The notes beneath the pieces are model-generated. The model was not told where the DNA came from, ran no database searches, and worked only from the letters and a program-made list of their open reading frames with translations. From NCBI GenBank assembly GCA_002166865.1, contig NHTQ01000003.1, positions 140,001 through 204,000 on the forward strand: 64,000 bases of DNA, given 5' to 3'. Made by a program: the position numbers and the translations under genes. This DNA comes from Rhodobacteraceae bacterium WFHF2C18 (lineage in GTDB: Bacteria > Pseudomonadota > Alphaproteobacteria > Rhodobacterales > Rhodobacteraceae). Below are positions 8,201-17,490 of the stretch, piece after piece; position 1 is the first letter of the stretch; each line of letters begins with the position of its first letter.

Positions 8201-10822
8201 TCAGTGCACCACGGCGTCCTCGGGTGGCTGCCGGTTGGAACTGCCGACGCGCTCGCCGATGATCAGGCCCTCGGACCCGACCGTGACGGGCACGGTGCTG
8301 CCGTCCAGGATGTCGCCGGCCAGCAGCATCTCGGCCAGCGGATCCTGAAGGGCGCGCTGGATCACCCGCTTGAGCGGGCGCGCGCCGTAGACCGGATCGT
8401 AGCCTTGGTCGGCCAGCCACTTGTGCGCCGCCTCGTCCAGCTCCAGCGTGATGTTCCGGCTTGCCAGACGTTTCTGCAAGCGCCGCAACTGGATGTCGAC
8501 GATGCCGCCCATGTCGCCCCGGGTGAGCCGGTCGAAGATCACCGTCTCGTCCAGGCGGTTCAGGAACTCGGGGCGGAAGTGCGCCCGCACCGCGTCCATC
8601 ACGTCGCGTTTGGCGTCGGCGGCATCCGCCCCCTCCGGCAGCTGGCTCAACGCCTGGCTGCCCAGATTGGACGTCAGCACGATCAGGGTCTGCTTGAAGT
8701 CCACCGTGCGGCCCTGGCCATCGGTCAGGACGCCGTCGTCGAGAACCTGCAAGAGCACGTTGAAGACATCCTGGTGCGCCTTTTCCACTTCGTCGAACAG
8801 GACCACCTGGTAGGGGCGCCTGCGCACGGCTTCGGTCAGGACGCCGCCCTCCTCATAGCCCACGTAGCCCGGCGGCGCCCCGATCAGGCGCGCGACCGAG
8901 TGCTTCTCCATGAACTCAGACATGTCGATGCGGACCATCGCCTGGTCGTCGTCGAACAGGAACTCGGCGACCGCCTTGGTCAGTTCGGTCTTGCCCACGC
9001 CCGTGGGACCGAGGAACAGGAACGAACCCAGGGGCCGGTTCTCGTCGTTCAGCCCGGCGCGCGCCCGGCGCACGGCATTGGCCACGGCCTTGACGGCCTG
9101 GTCCTGGCCGATCACCCGGCGGTGCAGGTTGTCCTCCATCTTCAAAAGCTTCTCGCGCTCGCCCTCAAGCATCTTGGCCGTGGGAATACCGGTCCAGCGT
9201 TCGACCACGCTGGCGATCTGCTCTGGCCGCACGGCCTCCTCGACCATGACATCGCCTTCTTCCTCGGCCTGCTCGGCCTCGGAAAGCTGCTTTTCGAGCT
9301 GGGGAATGATCCCGTAGCTGAGCTCACCAGCCCGCGCCAGGTCCCCTTCGCGCTTGGCGTGATCGAGTTCGATACGGGCCTTGTCCAGCTGCTCCTTCAG
9401 GTCGCGGGCGCTGGCCAGCTTGTCGCGCTCGGCCTGCCACTTCGCGGTCATCTGCGCCGATTTCTCCTGCAGGTCGGAAAGCTCCTTCTCGAGCTTTTCC
9501 AGCCGGTCACGGGAGGCCGCGTCGTCCTCCTTGCGCAGGGCCTCGGCCTCGATCTGCTTCTGCAGGATGTCGCGGTCGAGCGCGTCGAGCTCCTCGGGTT
9601 TTGAATCGACCTCCATGCGCAGCCGGCTCGCCGCCTCGTCGACGAGGTCGATGGCCTTGTCCGGCAGGAAACGGTCGGTGATGTAGCGGTGCGACAGCGT
9701 CGCCGCCGTCACCAGCGCGCTGTCGGAGATGCGCACGCCGTGGTGCAACTCGTACTTCTCCTTCAGGCCCCGCAGGATCGAGATCGTGTCCTCCACGGTG
9801 GGTTCCTCCACGATGAGCGGCTGGAACCGGCGGGCCAGGGCCGCGTCCTTCTCGACGTGCTTGCGATATTCGTCCAGCGTTGTGGCGCCGATGCAGTGCA
9901 ACTCGCCCCGCGCCAGTGCCGGCTTGATCAGGTTGGCGGCATCCATCGCGCCGTCCGTCTTGCCCGCGCCCACAAGGGTGTGCATCTCGTCGATGAAGAG
10001 GATGATCTCGCCGGCGGCGGCGGTGATCTCGTTCAGAACGGCCTTCAACCGCTCCTCGAACTCGCCGCGGTATTTCGCCCCCGCGATCAGCGCCCCCATG
10101 TCCAGCGCAAGCAGCCGCTTGTCCGCCAGGCTCTCGGGCACGTCGCCGTTGACGATGCGTAGCGCGAGGCCCTCGGCGATGGCCGTCTTGCCCACCCCCG
10201 GCTCGCCGATGAGCACAGGGTTGTTCTTGGTGCGACGGCTGAGCACCTGCATGGCGCGGCGGATCTCGTCATCGCGGCCGATGATGGGATCGACCTTGCC
10301 CTCCTCGGCGGACTTGGTCAGGTCGATGGCATATTTCTCAAGCGCCTCGTAGGTATCTTCGGCACTGGCTGTATCGGCCTTGCGGCCCTTGCGCAGATCG
10401 TTGATCGCTTCGTTCAGGGTCTGGGCGCTGACCCCGCCGTTCTCCAGCGCATCCCGCGCCGGGCTGCGGACCACGGCAAGCGCGGTGAGCATGCGCTCGA
10501 CCGGCACGAAGCTGTCGCCCGCCTTCTCGGCCATCTTCTCGGCCTCGGCCAAGACCTTGCCGGTCTGCTGATCCATGTAGGTCTGGCCGGCGTCACCGGA
10601 CACCTGCGGGATCTTGCCCAGGGCGAGGTCGACGGCCTGCACGACGCGCTCGGGCTGCCCGCCCGCGCGCTTGACCAGGTTGCTGGCCAGCCCCTCGTCG
10701 TCATCCATCAAGGCCTTGAGCAGGTGCTCGGGCGCCAGTTTCTGATGGCTTTCCCGCATCGCAATGGTCTGCGCGGCCTGAATGAATCCGCGCGACCGTT
10801 CCGTGAACTTGTTCAAGTCCAT
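8201..10822 (-). CDS. clpB: ATP-dependent chaperone ClpB
   Basis: An 873-residue Hsp100 disaggregase, the expected length. In order: N-terminal Clp repeat domain ([18 protein letters not shown]..., residues 1-150), first AAA+ module with Walker A GEPGVGKT near 205, the long middle coiled-coil domain around 400-525 (Glu/Lys/Leu-rich, ending in the [10 protein letters not shown] region), and a second AAA+ module with Walker A GPTGVGKT near 605 and the D2 small domain. It works with DnaK/DnaJ to resolubilise aggregated protein in the cytoplasm. The start at MDLNKF is preceded by AAGGAG; an in-frame extension to 10870 has no such site. A heat-shock-type promoter lies about 80 bases upstream and a terminator downstream, so it is probably transcribed alone. 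Confidence 0.98.
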   Translation of the reverse strand: MDLNKFTERSRGFIQAAQTIAMRESHQKLAPEHLLKALMDDDEGLASNLVKRAGGQPERVVQAVDLALGKIPQVSGDAGQTYMDQQTGKVLAEAEKMAEKAGDSFVPVERMLTALAVVRSPARDALENGGVSAQTLNEAINDLRKGRKADTASAEDTYEALEKYAIDLTKSAEEGKVDPIIGRDDEIRRAMQVLSRRTKNNPVLIGEPGVGKTAIAEGLALRIVNGDVPESLADKRLLALDMGALIAGAKYRGEFEERLKAVLNEITAAAGEIILFIDEMHTLVGAGKTDGAMDAANLIKPALARGELHCIGATTLDEYRKHVEKDAALARRFQPLIVEEPTVEDTISILRGLKEKYELHHGVRISDSALVTAATLSHRYITDRFLPDKAIDLVDEAASRLRMEVDSKPEELDALDRDILQKQIEAEALRKEDDAASRDRLEKLEKELSDLQEKSAQMTAKWQAERDKLASARDLKEQLDKARIELDHAKREGDLARAGELSYGIIPQLEKQLSEAEQAEEEGDVMVEEAVRPEQIASVVERWTGIPTAKMLEGEREKLLKMEDNLHRRVIGQDQAVKAVANAVRRARAGLNDENRPLGSFLFLGPTGVGKTELTKAVAEFLFDDDQAMVRIDMSEFMEKHSVARLIGAPPGYVGYEEGGVLTEAVRRRPYQVVLFDEVEKAHQDVFNVLLQVLDDGVLTDGQGRTVDFKQTLIVLTSNLGSQALSQLPEGADAADAKRDVMDAVRAHFRPEFLNRLDETVIFDRLTRGDMGGIVDIQLRRLQKRLASRNITLELDEAAHKWLADQGYDPVYGARPLKRVIQRALQDPLAEMLLAGDILDGSTVPVTVGSEGLIIGERVGSSNRQPPEDAVVH

Positions 10823-10901
10823 GGTCTTTCTCCTTGTCACAAGCGTTACCCCGGTCGCACCCCCTTCCAAGAGGCGAGCGCTGTCGGGAACCTCGGTATG
10901 G

Positions 10902-10930
10902 AAATGGGAAAGGGCACGCCCGCGTTCAAG
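10902..10930 (-). promoter_or_regulatory. Candidate RpoH (sigma-32) promoter of clpB
   Basis: On the minus strand CTTGAA (10925-10930) is followed, 18 bases after CTTG, by CCCATTT (10902-10908). This resembles alphaproteobacterial RpoH promoters (CTTG, about 17-18 bases, then a C-rich AT-ending -10). The predicted start site would give a 5' leader of about 70 bases before the clpB ATG. ClpB is a standard heat-shock gene, which supports the call; it rests on pattern only. Confidence 0.6.
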
Positions 10931-10971
10931 TCGCGGGTGGACTTGGGAGCGGGGTTTTCCCGCGGTGGCGC

Positions 10972-11376
10972 TCAGTTCTCCGCGCCAGATCCGTCAGCGC
11001 CTTCGCCGTTTTGCTCCGGGATCTGGGCTTCCTGCTCGGAAAAGCCCTCGTCCACCGGCGGCGTCTCGGTCTTGTTGAAGTTGTCCATTTCCTCGGCGTC
11101 CGTGGCGTCGGCGCTGCCCTCGATGATCTCGGAGGGCTCGGGATCCTTGACCACGCCATCGACATGCTTGGCGGCCACGCCCTCCCCCTTGCTTCCCGCA
11201 CCTGTGGGAAGCTGCTCGTCCTCGTTCTCCAGGACGTTCGTGGCGGCAACCGGCACACGATCGGCCACGCCGACCGCGATAGCGATCGCGGCCACCACCA
11301 CGACCGCCACCACCGCCACGATGGAGGGCACGGTCCACCGCCTGATGCCTGATCTGGATGCGTTGTCTTGGGACAT
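10972..11376 (-). CDS. Small membrane-anchored acidic protein of unknown function
   Basis: A 134-residue protein not recognised as a named family. Residues 1-14 are polar, 15-38 form one hydrophobic segment (VPSIVAVVAVVVVAAIAIAV), and the rest is acidic, low in hydrophobics, rich in Glu/Asp/Gly and probably disordered (ends EGADGSGAEN). This predicts a single N-terminal anchor with a disordered periplasmic tail. A clear GGAGGTG ribosome site precedes the ATG, so it is a real gene despite the lack of homology I can name. It lies upstream of clpB on the same strand, but the clpB heat-shock promoter lies between them. It diverges from pyrF. Confidence 0.75.
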   Translation of the reverse strand: MSQDNASRSGIRRWTVPSIVAVVAVVVVAAIAIAVGVADRVPVAATNVLENEDEQLPTGAGSKGEGVAAKHVDGVVKDPEPSEIIEGSADATDAEEMDNFNKTETPPVDEGFSEQEAQIPEQNGEGADGSGAEN

Positions 11377-11500
11377 GGCTCACCTCCGCAATCGTTTCAT
11401 CGCCAACGCGGCACCGGCCGCCCGGGTTCCGCGGCGGGGGCCTTGACGCTGGCACGGGCGGCGGCAACAAGGGGGCGCCCGCCGCAATGGAGTTGCCCCC

Positions 11501-12193
11501 ATGTCCGATGACCGCCTGATCGTCGCCCTCGACCTTCCCAACGCGATCGAGGCCCTGGCCCTGACCGAACGGCTGGGTCCGGCGGTTTCCTTCTACAAGA
11601 TCGGACTGGGCATGCTGACGGGCGGGGGACTGGCCCTGGCCAACGAACTCAAGCAGGAGCACGGCAAGCGGATCTTTCTGGATCTCAAGCTGTTCGATAT
11701 CGGCGCGACGGTCGAGAACGCGGTACGGGGGCTTGCCCAGTTCGATCTCGATTTCCTCACCGTGCACGGCGACCCGCACGTCGTGCGGGCCGCCAAGGAA
11801 GGGGCGGCAGGCCACGCCACCCGGATCCTGGCCGTCACGGTCCTGACGTCGCTCGACCGCGCAGATCTGGACGCGGCGCTGATGAAGCCCGGCGAGGTTG
11901 CGGACCTGGTGGTCGAGCGGGCCGCCCGCGCCTTCGCGGCAGGGGCCGACGGCGTCATCGCCTCCCCGCAGGAGGCGGCCCGGATCCGCGCCCTGCCCGA
12001 GGCGCGCGACCGGCTGATCGTCACCCCCGGCGTGCGGCCCGCCGGCGCGGCGAAGGGCGATCAGAAACGCGTGGCAACCCCCGCCCAGGCCTTCCGCGAC
12101 GGGGCCGACCACATCGTCGTGGGCCGTCCGGTCTGGGCGGCGCCCGATCCGGCGGGCGCAGCGCAGGCGATCCTGTCGGAAATGCGCGGCTGA
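11501..12193 (+). CDS. pyrF: Orotidine 5'-phosphate decarboxylase
   Basis: A 230-residue TIM-barrel enzyme that converts OMP to UMP, the last step of de novo pyrimidine synthesis. LIVALDLPN at the N terminus supplies the first catalytic-face Asp, and FLDLKLFDIGATV is the D-x-K-x-x-D signature that forms the catalytic Lys/Asp network. VTPGVRPAG and DHIVVGRPVW supply the phosphate-binding loops at the C terminus. GGAG lies 8 bases before the ATG. It stands alone, converging with the ABC transporter gene only 12 bases downstream. Confidence 0.97.
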   Translation: MSDDRLIVALDLPNAIEALALTERLGPAVSFYKIGLGMLTGGGLALANELKQEHGKRIFLDLKLFDIGATVENAVRGLAQFDLDFLTVHGDPHVVRAAKEGAAGHATRILAVTVLTSLDRADLDAALMKPGEVADLVVERAARAFAAGADGVIASPQEAARIRALPEARDRLIVTPGVRPAGAAKGDQKRVATPAQAFRDGADHIVVGRPVWAAPDPAGAAQAILSEMRG

Positions 12194-12205
12194 CCGCGGG
12201 CGGGC

Positions 12206-13975
12206 TCAGCCCGACTGGACCTTTTGCAACTGGGCGTACAGGCCCCCGCGGGCCAGCAGTTCGTCATGGCGGCCCTGCTCGACCAGCCGGCCGGCCTCCA
12301 GCACGAAGATCCGGTCGGCATCGGCGATGGAGGACAGCCGATGCGCCACCACGATCGTGGTACGTCCGCGGGTGAGCCGCGTCAGCGCCGACTTGATCCG
12401 CGCCTCCGTCGCCTGGTCCAGCGCGCTGGTGGCTTCGTCCAGCAGCAGGATCGGCGCATCACTCAGGAAGGCGCGGGCGATGGCGATGCGCTGTTTCTGT
12501 CCACCCGACAGCTGTGCCCCCTTAGGCCCAACCGGCGCATCGCCCCGCGCGCGGATCAGATCGGCGATCTCGGCGTTTTCCGCCGCCTCCCAGATCGCCG
12601 CCTCACTTGCCTGCGGATTGACGTAACGGATGTTCTCCCAGATCGAATTGTTGAAGATCACGATGTCCTGCGCCACCACGGAGAAGGCCGCGCGCAGGCT
12701 GTCCACCTTCAGCTTGGAAATGGGCGTGCCCCCGATGGTGATCTCGCCGTCCTGCACATCGTAAAGCCGGGCGAGCAAAGACAGCACCGTGGTCTTGCCC
12801 GAACCGGTGGCGCCCACGATGGCCGAGACCTTCTCGCCCTCGAAGGTCATGTTCAGGCCATCGAAAAGCGGGTGATCGGGGCTGTACGCGAACCGCACGT
12901 CCCGCAGCACGATATCACCGCCGGTATCGAAGTCCTCGGCGGCATCCGGCGCTTCGTCGATCGACGGATGCTCGTGGTATAGGCTGCGCACCCGATCCAG
13001 CAGCACCAGCTGCGATTGAAGGTCCCCGAAGAACTTTGCCAGCAGCCGTGCCGGATCGAAGACCATCACCATCCCCAGCAGAAAGGTGATGATGCCGGCC
13101 CCGTCCACGTCGAACGCCGGGTCCAGGACCATGTAGCCGCCCCCGCCGATCACAAGGACGTAGACGAAGGCCGAGGACAGGTCGATCGAGGGCATGACAA
13201 GAGCCTGGGTGATCTGCACGCGGGTCATCATGTCCCGGATCGCCGCCGTGCCCTTCATCAGCCGCGTTTCCTCGACCGGTTCCTGGCGGGCGATCTTGAC
13301 GGTGCGCATGCCGCTCACCGTTTCCTCGATTCCGTTGATGTATTCCCCCAGGGCATGCTCGGCCGCGCCCTGGGCCTGTTTCACCCGCTCGGACACGTAG
13401 TTCATCACCCAGATTATGAAGGGCAGAACGACCACCGCCGCGGTGAAAAGGATCGGGTTCTTGTAGATGAGGTAGCCCGAAACGATCACCACCGTGACGG
13501 CGTCGCGCACGGCGTTCGCGATACCCTGGCCGACGAAGACGCCAAGCTGCTGCGTCTGCGTCACCAGCCGCTGGATGATCTCTCCGGACTTGGTGCGCTC
13601 GAAATAGGCCAGGTCAAGCGCCATCAGGTGCCCGATCAGGTCACGGCGCATCTGGTAGATCGCATCGTTGCTGATCCAGACGGTCAGCCGCGGCACCAGA
13701 TAGGACATCAGCCCGCGAATGGCGAAAAGGAAAAAGACGACGACACAGACCTCGATCAGATCGGCAATCGCGCCGCTTTCGAAAATCAGGCGCAGGCCGC
13801 TTTCCGTCATCGCTAGGAACTGCTGGTACACCAGGCCCTGGATCAGGATCATGACCAGCACCAGACCCAGCCACGGGCTCTTGCTGCGCAGATAGTGCGT
13901 CCAGAACCAGCGCATGTTGTCACGATCAGCCGCGGAATAGATCGGCGAACGCGTCTTGGGGCTATCAGTCGTCAT
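12206..13975 (-). CDS. ABC transporter, fused permease and ATPase (MsbA-like)
   Basis: A 589-residue half-transporter. Residues about 30-330 hold six transmembrane helices in the type-I exporter arrangement (ABC_membrane); the ATPase follows with Walker A GATGSGKTTV near 386, signature LSGGQKQRIAIARAF, Walker B ILLLDEATSALD and the switch histidine in VVAHRLSS. Such proteins work as homodimers in the inner membrane and export lipids, peptides or drugs. The nearby waaA-like/lpxK genes make a lipid A flippase tempting, but the permease sequence does not settle substrate. No strong ribosome site is seen at the ATG. An amidotransferase gene lies 108 bases upstream on the same strand. Confidence 0.9.
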   Translation of the reverse strand: MTTDSPKTRSPIYSAADRDNMRWFWTHYLRSKSPWLGLVLVMILIQGLVYQQFLAMTESGLRLIFESGAIADLIEVCVVVFFLFAIRGLMSYLVPRLTVWISNDAIYQMRRDLIGHLMALDLAYFERTKSGEIIQRLVTQTQQLGVFVGQGIANAVRDAVTVVIVSGYLIYKNPILFTAAVVVLPFIIWVMNYVSERVKQAQGAAEHALGEYINGIEETVSGMRTVKIARQEPVEETRLMKGTAAIRDMMTRVQITQALVMPSIDLSSAFVYVLVIGGGGYMVLDPAFDVDGAGIITFLLGMVMVFDPARLLAKFFGDLQSQLVLLDRVRSLYHEHPSIDEAPDAAEDFDTGGDIVLRDVRFAYSPDHPLFDGLNMTFEGEKVSAIVGATGSGKTTVLSLLARLYDVQDGEITIGGTPISKLKVDSLRAAFSVVAQDIVIFNNSIWENIRYVNPQASEAAIWEAAENAEIADLIRARGDAPVGPKGAQLSGGQKQRIAIARAFLSDAPILLLDEATSALDQATEARIKSALTRLTRGRTTIVVAHRLSSIADADRIFVLEAGRLVEQGRHDELLARGGLYAQLQKVQSG

Positions 13976-14083
13976 GCGGGCACCCGGCTCCCTTGTGTCC
14001 CTTGTGCCCGCTCATAGAGCTTTCCGGGCCCAAGGTCATCCCGCCGCGTCCGATTTCCCGGCCGAGGGCCGCGCGCGCCGGCC

Positions 14084-14821
14084 TCATCCATAGCGGGACA
14101 CGAAGCTGCGCAGGATACGTTCGGGTGCATCGACCCGCGCCGCCCGGCACATCGCGATCAGGTCGTCGGCCGTCTCGGGCGGAAAATAGCCGCGGTGCCG
14201 GTAGATGCGAATGCGGGTCTCGAAGCCGTCGCTGTCGGCCTCGGGGTGGAACTGCGTGGCATAGACGTTGCGCCCGTGGCGGACCATCTGGAAGGGGCAG
14301 GGCCCCGACCTCACCAAGTGCACGCACCCCGCCGGCAGGTCCTGCAGCGCCTCCTTGTGGCCCACGAAGGCCGTGAACCGATCAGGCACGTCGGCCAGGA
14401 GCGGGTCCATCCGGCCCTCTGGTGTGAGCGCACAGTCCGAGGTGCCCACGGGCTCGCCGTAGGCTGCCTTGCTGACCTCGCCGCGAAGATGCTTGCCAAG
14501 AATCCCGATGCCGTAACAGCAGCCAAGGAAGGGCACGTCATGGGTGGTGACAGCCGGCATCAGCGACAGAACGGCCGCTTCGATACGGGCCTCGACCTCG
14601 GACTTCTCTTCGGGGGCATCGCTGACGCAGCCGGGCCCGCCGCCGACGATCACGCCCGCGTAATCCTCAAGCCGCAGATCGGCCGGCAGCGGGTGCTGAT
14701 CCAGGCGGATGCGGTGCGCGCGCTGGCGCGTGATTCCGCCCTTGCGCAGGATCGCCGCGAACTCGTCGTCCGCGGCCTCTGCCTCGGGGCGGAGCTGGAG
14801 GATAAGAAAGGGTTTGGGCAT
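14084..14821 (-). CDS. Class I glutamine amidotransferase-like protein
   Basis: A 245-residue stand-alone GATase1 domain. The nucleophile elbow is PFLGCCYGIG with Cys102 as the likely catalytic residue, and FHPEAD supplies His192 and Glu194, completing the triad. GVIVGGGPGCVSD (about 57-69) forms the oxyanion strand. It belongs to the group annotated as GMP-synthase-like amidotransferase domain proteins; real GuaA partner domains are absent, so the ammonia acceptor or hydrolysed gamma-glutamyl substrate is unknown. In place of the usual C-x-G-x-Q it has C-Y-G-I-G, so the glutamine-proximal Gln is missing. It diverges from the DUF4170 gene across 142 bases. Confidence 0.85.
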   Translation of the reverse strand: MPKPFLILQLRPEAEAADDEFAAILRKGGITRQRAHRIRLDQHPLPADLRLEDYAGVIVGGGPGCVSDAPEEKSEVEARIEAAVLSLMPAVTTHDVPFLGCCYGIGILGKHLRGEVSKAAYGEPVGTSDCALTPEGRMDPLLADVPDRFTAFVGHKEALQDLPAGCVHLVRSGPCPFQMVRHGRNVYATQFHPEADSDGFETRIRIYRHRGYFPPETADDLIAMCRAARVDAPERILRSFVSRYG

Positions 14822-14963
14822 CTGTGTCTCGTCCGGGCCGGCCTGGGGTTGCGTTGCCGTGTTTCGCGCCCGCCGTCAAGCCGGGGTTGCCCCGGCCCGG
14901 TTGACCCTGCCGGGCATTCGAATACCCTGCGCGCCACCCAAGACCCGGACAAGGAGTGCCCCA

Positions 14964-15206
14964 ATGGCCCAACGGCTGCACCTCGTATTCGGCGGGGAAC
15001 TCGTGGATCCCAGCCGCAACGTCTTCAAGAATGTCGACGACCTGCATATCGTCGGGATCTTTCCCGATTACGAGTCCGCCTACGACGCCTGGAAGGCCGA
15101 GGCGCAGCGCACCGTCGACAACGCGCACATGCGCTATTACATCGCGCACCTTCACCGCCTGCGCGACGAGGAAAGCCAAGCCTCGTCCACCGAGGAACTG
15201 GGGTAA
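14964..15206 (+). CDS. DUF4170 domain protein
   Basis: An 80-residue soluble protein that matches the DUF4170 family of alphaproteobacteria (MAQRLHLVFGGELVDP, DLHIVGIFPDYESAYDAWK, RYYIAHLHRL). The function of the family is not known. The ATG is preceded by AAGGAG. It leads a three-gene run with the waaA-like gene (8 bases later) and lpxK (1-base overlap), an arrangement common in Rhodobacteraceae, which suggests a supporting role in lipid A-Kdo assembly; that is context only. A much longer upstream in-frame extension exists but lacks a ribosome site and overlaps the divergent gene. Confidence 0.88.
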   Translation: MAQRLHLVFGGELVDPSRNVFKNVDDLHIVGIFPDYESAYDAWKAEAQRTVDNAHMRYYIAHLHRLRDEESQASSTEELG

Positions 15207-15213
15207 CGCATTC

Positions 15214-16434
15214 ATGGCGCCATCGCTGGGGCTGGCCGCCTATCTGGCCTATGCACGCCGGGCCAGCCACACCGCGCCTCCTGCGCAACCGCCCCGGCCC
15301 GACGGCACGCTGGTCTGGATCCACACCGCCGACACCGCACGGCTGGACGCGCTCGCCGATCTGGCGGCGCGGCTCGTTGCGCTCCGGCCGGGCGTCAACG
15401 TCTTGATCACGATGCCGGACACGGCGGATACGACCGGGACGCAGGGCACGACCGCCGCAGTCACGGCGGAATTGCCGGTCGATACCGTCCCGGCGGCAGA
15501 GGCGTTCCTGGCACACTGGTCACCGGACCTGTGCCTCTGGACCGGGGGTGATCTGCGGCCGGCGCTTCTGAGTTGCGCACATGAACGCGGCGTCCCGCTC
15601 TTCCTGATCGATGCCGAGGAATCGCGCCTTGCGACTACTGCCGGGCGCTGGTTTCCCGATATGACCCGCGCGCTTCTGCCGGTGTTTTCGGGCTTCACTG
15701 CCCGGTCCGAGGCCGGTGCGCGGGCGCTGCGCCGCTTGGGCGTTCGCGACGGCGCAATATCCATTGTCGGCCCCTTGAGGGAAGGGGCGCGGATGCTGCC
15801 CTACAACGAGACGGACCGCGAAACCCTCTCCGCGCTGTTGCGCGGGCGGCCAACATGGCTGGCGGCCGCGATCCAGCCCGAGGAACTGCCCGAGGTGCTC
15901 AGGGCATACCGCAGGGTGAACCGCCTGGCGCACCGCTCTCTTCTGGTGATCGTGCCGGACGATCCCGCCCGGGGCCCGGATTTCCGGGACGCGCTTGCGG
16001 CCGGGGGCTGGCGGCACGTCGTCTGGTCCGAGGGGCAGATGCCCGAAGAGACAACCCAGATCCTGCTGGCGGATACCGCCGGCGAGCTGGGCCTTTGGTA
16101 CGCGGTGGCCGCGATCACCTTCATGGGCAGTTCGCTGGTCGCCGGGCACCAGGGCCGCGACCCCAATGCGCCGGCGGCGCATGGCTCTGCCATCCTCTAC
16201 GGTCCGAACGTGCGCCGGCACCTGGACACCTACAGGCGGTATGCCGAGGCCGGGGCCGCGCGGCAGGTGCGCGATGCCGCGGATCTGGCCGCCACCGTCC
16301 AGGAGCTGCTTCCGCCGGACAGATCAGCGGCGATGGCCCACGCGGCCTGGGACGTGGCCTCGGAAGCTGCGGGCGTGACCGACCATATCATTGAAATAGT
16401 TCAGGAATCCCTCGACGAAGCGGAGACGCCCTGA
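15214..16434 (+). CDS. waaA: WaaA/KdtA-like Kdo transferase with altered catalytic motifs
   Basis: A 406-residue protein with the GT30 layout: a single N-terminal hydrophobic stretch ([13 protein letters not shown]) and two Rossmann-like domains. [19 protein letters not shown] and ITFMGSSLV align with the GDTMGEL and FVGGSLV blocks of Kdo transferase, so the family call is firm. However the family's S-V-G-E base region reads [11 protein letters not shown], the E-T-E-L-W-P block reads [11 protein letters not shown], and G-G-H-N-P-x-E reads HQGRDPNAP. The catalytic Glu equivalents therefore appear lost. Neighbours (DUF4170, lpxK) place it in lipid A-Kdo synthesis. It may be an inactive or repurposed paralogue, or a lineage variant; a canonical waaA may exist elsewhere in the genome. 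Confidence 0.75.
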   Translation: MAPSLGLAAYLAYARRASHTAPPAQPPRPDGTLVWIHTADTARLDALADLAARLVALRPGVNVLITMPDTADTTGTQGTTAAVTAELPVDTVPAAEAFLAHWSPDLCLWTGGDLRPALLSCAHERGVPLFLIDAEESRLATTAGRWFPDMTRALLPVFSGFTARSEAGARALRRLGVRDGAISIVGPLREGARMLPYNETDRETLSALLRGRPTWLAAAIQPEELPEVLRAYRRVNRLAHRSLLVIVPDDPARGPDFRDALAAGGWRHVVWSEGQMPEETTQILLADTAGELGLWYAVAAITFMGSSLVAGHQGRDPNAPAAHGSAILYGPNVRRHLDTYRRYAEAGAARQVRDAADLAATVQELLPPDRSAAMAHAAWDVASEAAGVTDHIIEIVQESLDEAETP

Positions 16435-17432
16435 TGCGCGCGCCGCGGTTCTGGTACCGTCCACCGGATCGGCCGGGCATGCTGGCGCGGGTGCTGGGGC
16501 CTCTGGGCCGGGTCTATGCCGCGGCGACCGCGCGGCGGCTGTCGCGCGGCGCGGCCCTGCGACCGGCTGTGCCGGTGATCTGTGTCGGCAACCTGAACGC
16601 GGGCGGAACGGGCAAGACCCCCACGGTGATCGCCCTGGTTTCATGGTTACAGAACAAGGGCTTGCGCCCCTTCGTCATTTCACGCGGGCACGGCGGGCGG
16701 CTGTCGGGGCCGGTCGAGGTGGACCCCCGCCGGCACACCGCGGAGGCGGTCGGGGACGAGCCGCTGCTGGCCGCGGCCTTCGCACGCACCTGGATCGCGC
16801 GGGATCGCTCGGCGGCCGCCCGGGCCGCCGAAGCGGCCGGCGCCGGCGTGATCGTGATGGACGACGGATTTCAGAACCCATTGGTCGAAAAGGATTTTTC
16901 AGTCGTTGTGGTCGATGCGGCCAAGGGTTTCGGCAATGGCCGGTGCCTGCCCGCCGGCCCCCTGCGCGAACCGGTGGCGGACGGCCTTGCCCGGGCCGGG
17001 GCCGTGCTGTCCATCGGCCCGGGACCGGCACAGCGCCAGTTCGCCCGGACCTGGGGCACGGCCGTCACGGTGCCCCATGTCACGGGCCGGCTTCAGCCGC
17101 TGCAAACCGGCATGGACTGGCAGGATACGCGCGTTCTGGCCTTTGCCGGCATCGGCCACCCCGAGAAATTCTTCGCGACATTGCAAGACCTTGGCGCCGA
17201 TCTGGTCCGCGGCGAGGCGCTGGAGGACCACCAGCCCCTGACCACCGCGCTGATGGCACGGCTCGAACGCGAGGCGCTGTTGCGGGGGGCGCAACTGGTC
17301 ACCACCGAAAAGGACGCGGTCCGCCTGCCGGCGGAGTTCCGCACCAAGGTTCTGACCCTGCCCGTGAGGCTGGAGATCGACGATTGGGCCCCGCTGGAGG
17401 CGGGATTGACGCGGGCCGGCGTCCTGGGATGA
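16434..17432 (+). CDS. lpxK: Tetraacyldisaccharide 4'-kinase
   Basis: A 332-residue membrane-associated kinase that phosphorylates the 4' position of the lipid A disaccharide precursor (Raetz pathway). [13 protein letters not shown] (residues 51-63) contains the P-loop, MDDGFQNP the conserved D-D-G-F-Q motif, and [11 protein letters not shown] the C-terminal family signature. The N-terminal segment ([31 protein letters not shown]) is the amphipathic or membrane anchor region. The ATG shares one base with the TGA of the waaA-like gene, showing tight coupling. It converges with the CaiB-type gene over a 58-base spacer holding a 9-bp repeat. Confidence 0.97.
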   Translation: MRAPRFWYRPPDRPGMLARVLGPLGRVYAAATARRLSRGAALRPAVPVICVGNLNAGGTGKTPTVIALVSWLQNKGLRPFVISRGHGGRLSGPVEVDPRRHTAEAVGDEPLLAAAFARTWIARDRSAAARAAEAAGAGVIVMDDGFQNPLVEKDFSVVVVDAAKGFGNGRCLPAGPLREPVADGLARAGAVLSIGPGPAQRQFARTWGTAVTVPHVTGRLQPLQTGMDWQDTRVLAFAGIGHPEKFFATLQDLGADLVRGEALEDHQPLTTALMARLEREALLRGAQLVTTEKDAVRLPAEFRTKVLTLPVRLEIDDWAPLEAGLTRAGVLG

Positions 17433-17433
17433 G

Positions 17434-17459
17434 CCGTACGGCCGGTACGGACCGTACGG
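17434..17459. repeat. Three 9-bp spaced GTACGG units between convergent genes
   Basis: GTACGG occurs at 17436, 17445 and 17454, exactly 9 bases apart, and two copies sit inside the palindrome CCGTACGG (17434-17441 and 17452-17459), which can pair with each other. It lies directly after the lpxK stop. It could form a hairpin that protects or ends both convergent transcripts, but there is no T-run. Confidence 0.6.
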
Positions 17460-17490
17460 GTGTGTCGTCCGGTTGGCGCCTCAAGCCACC

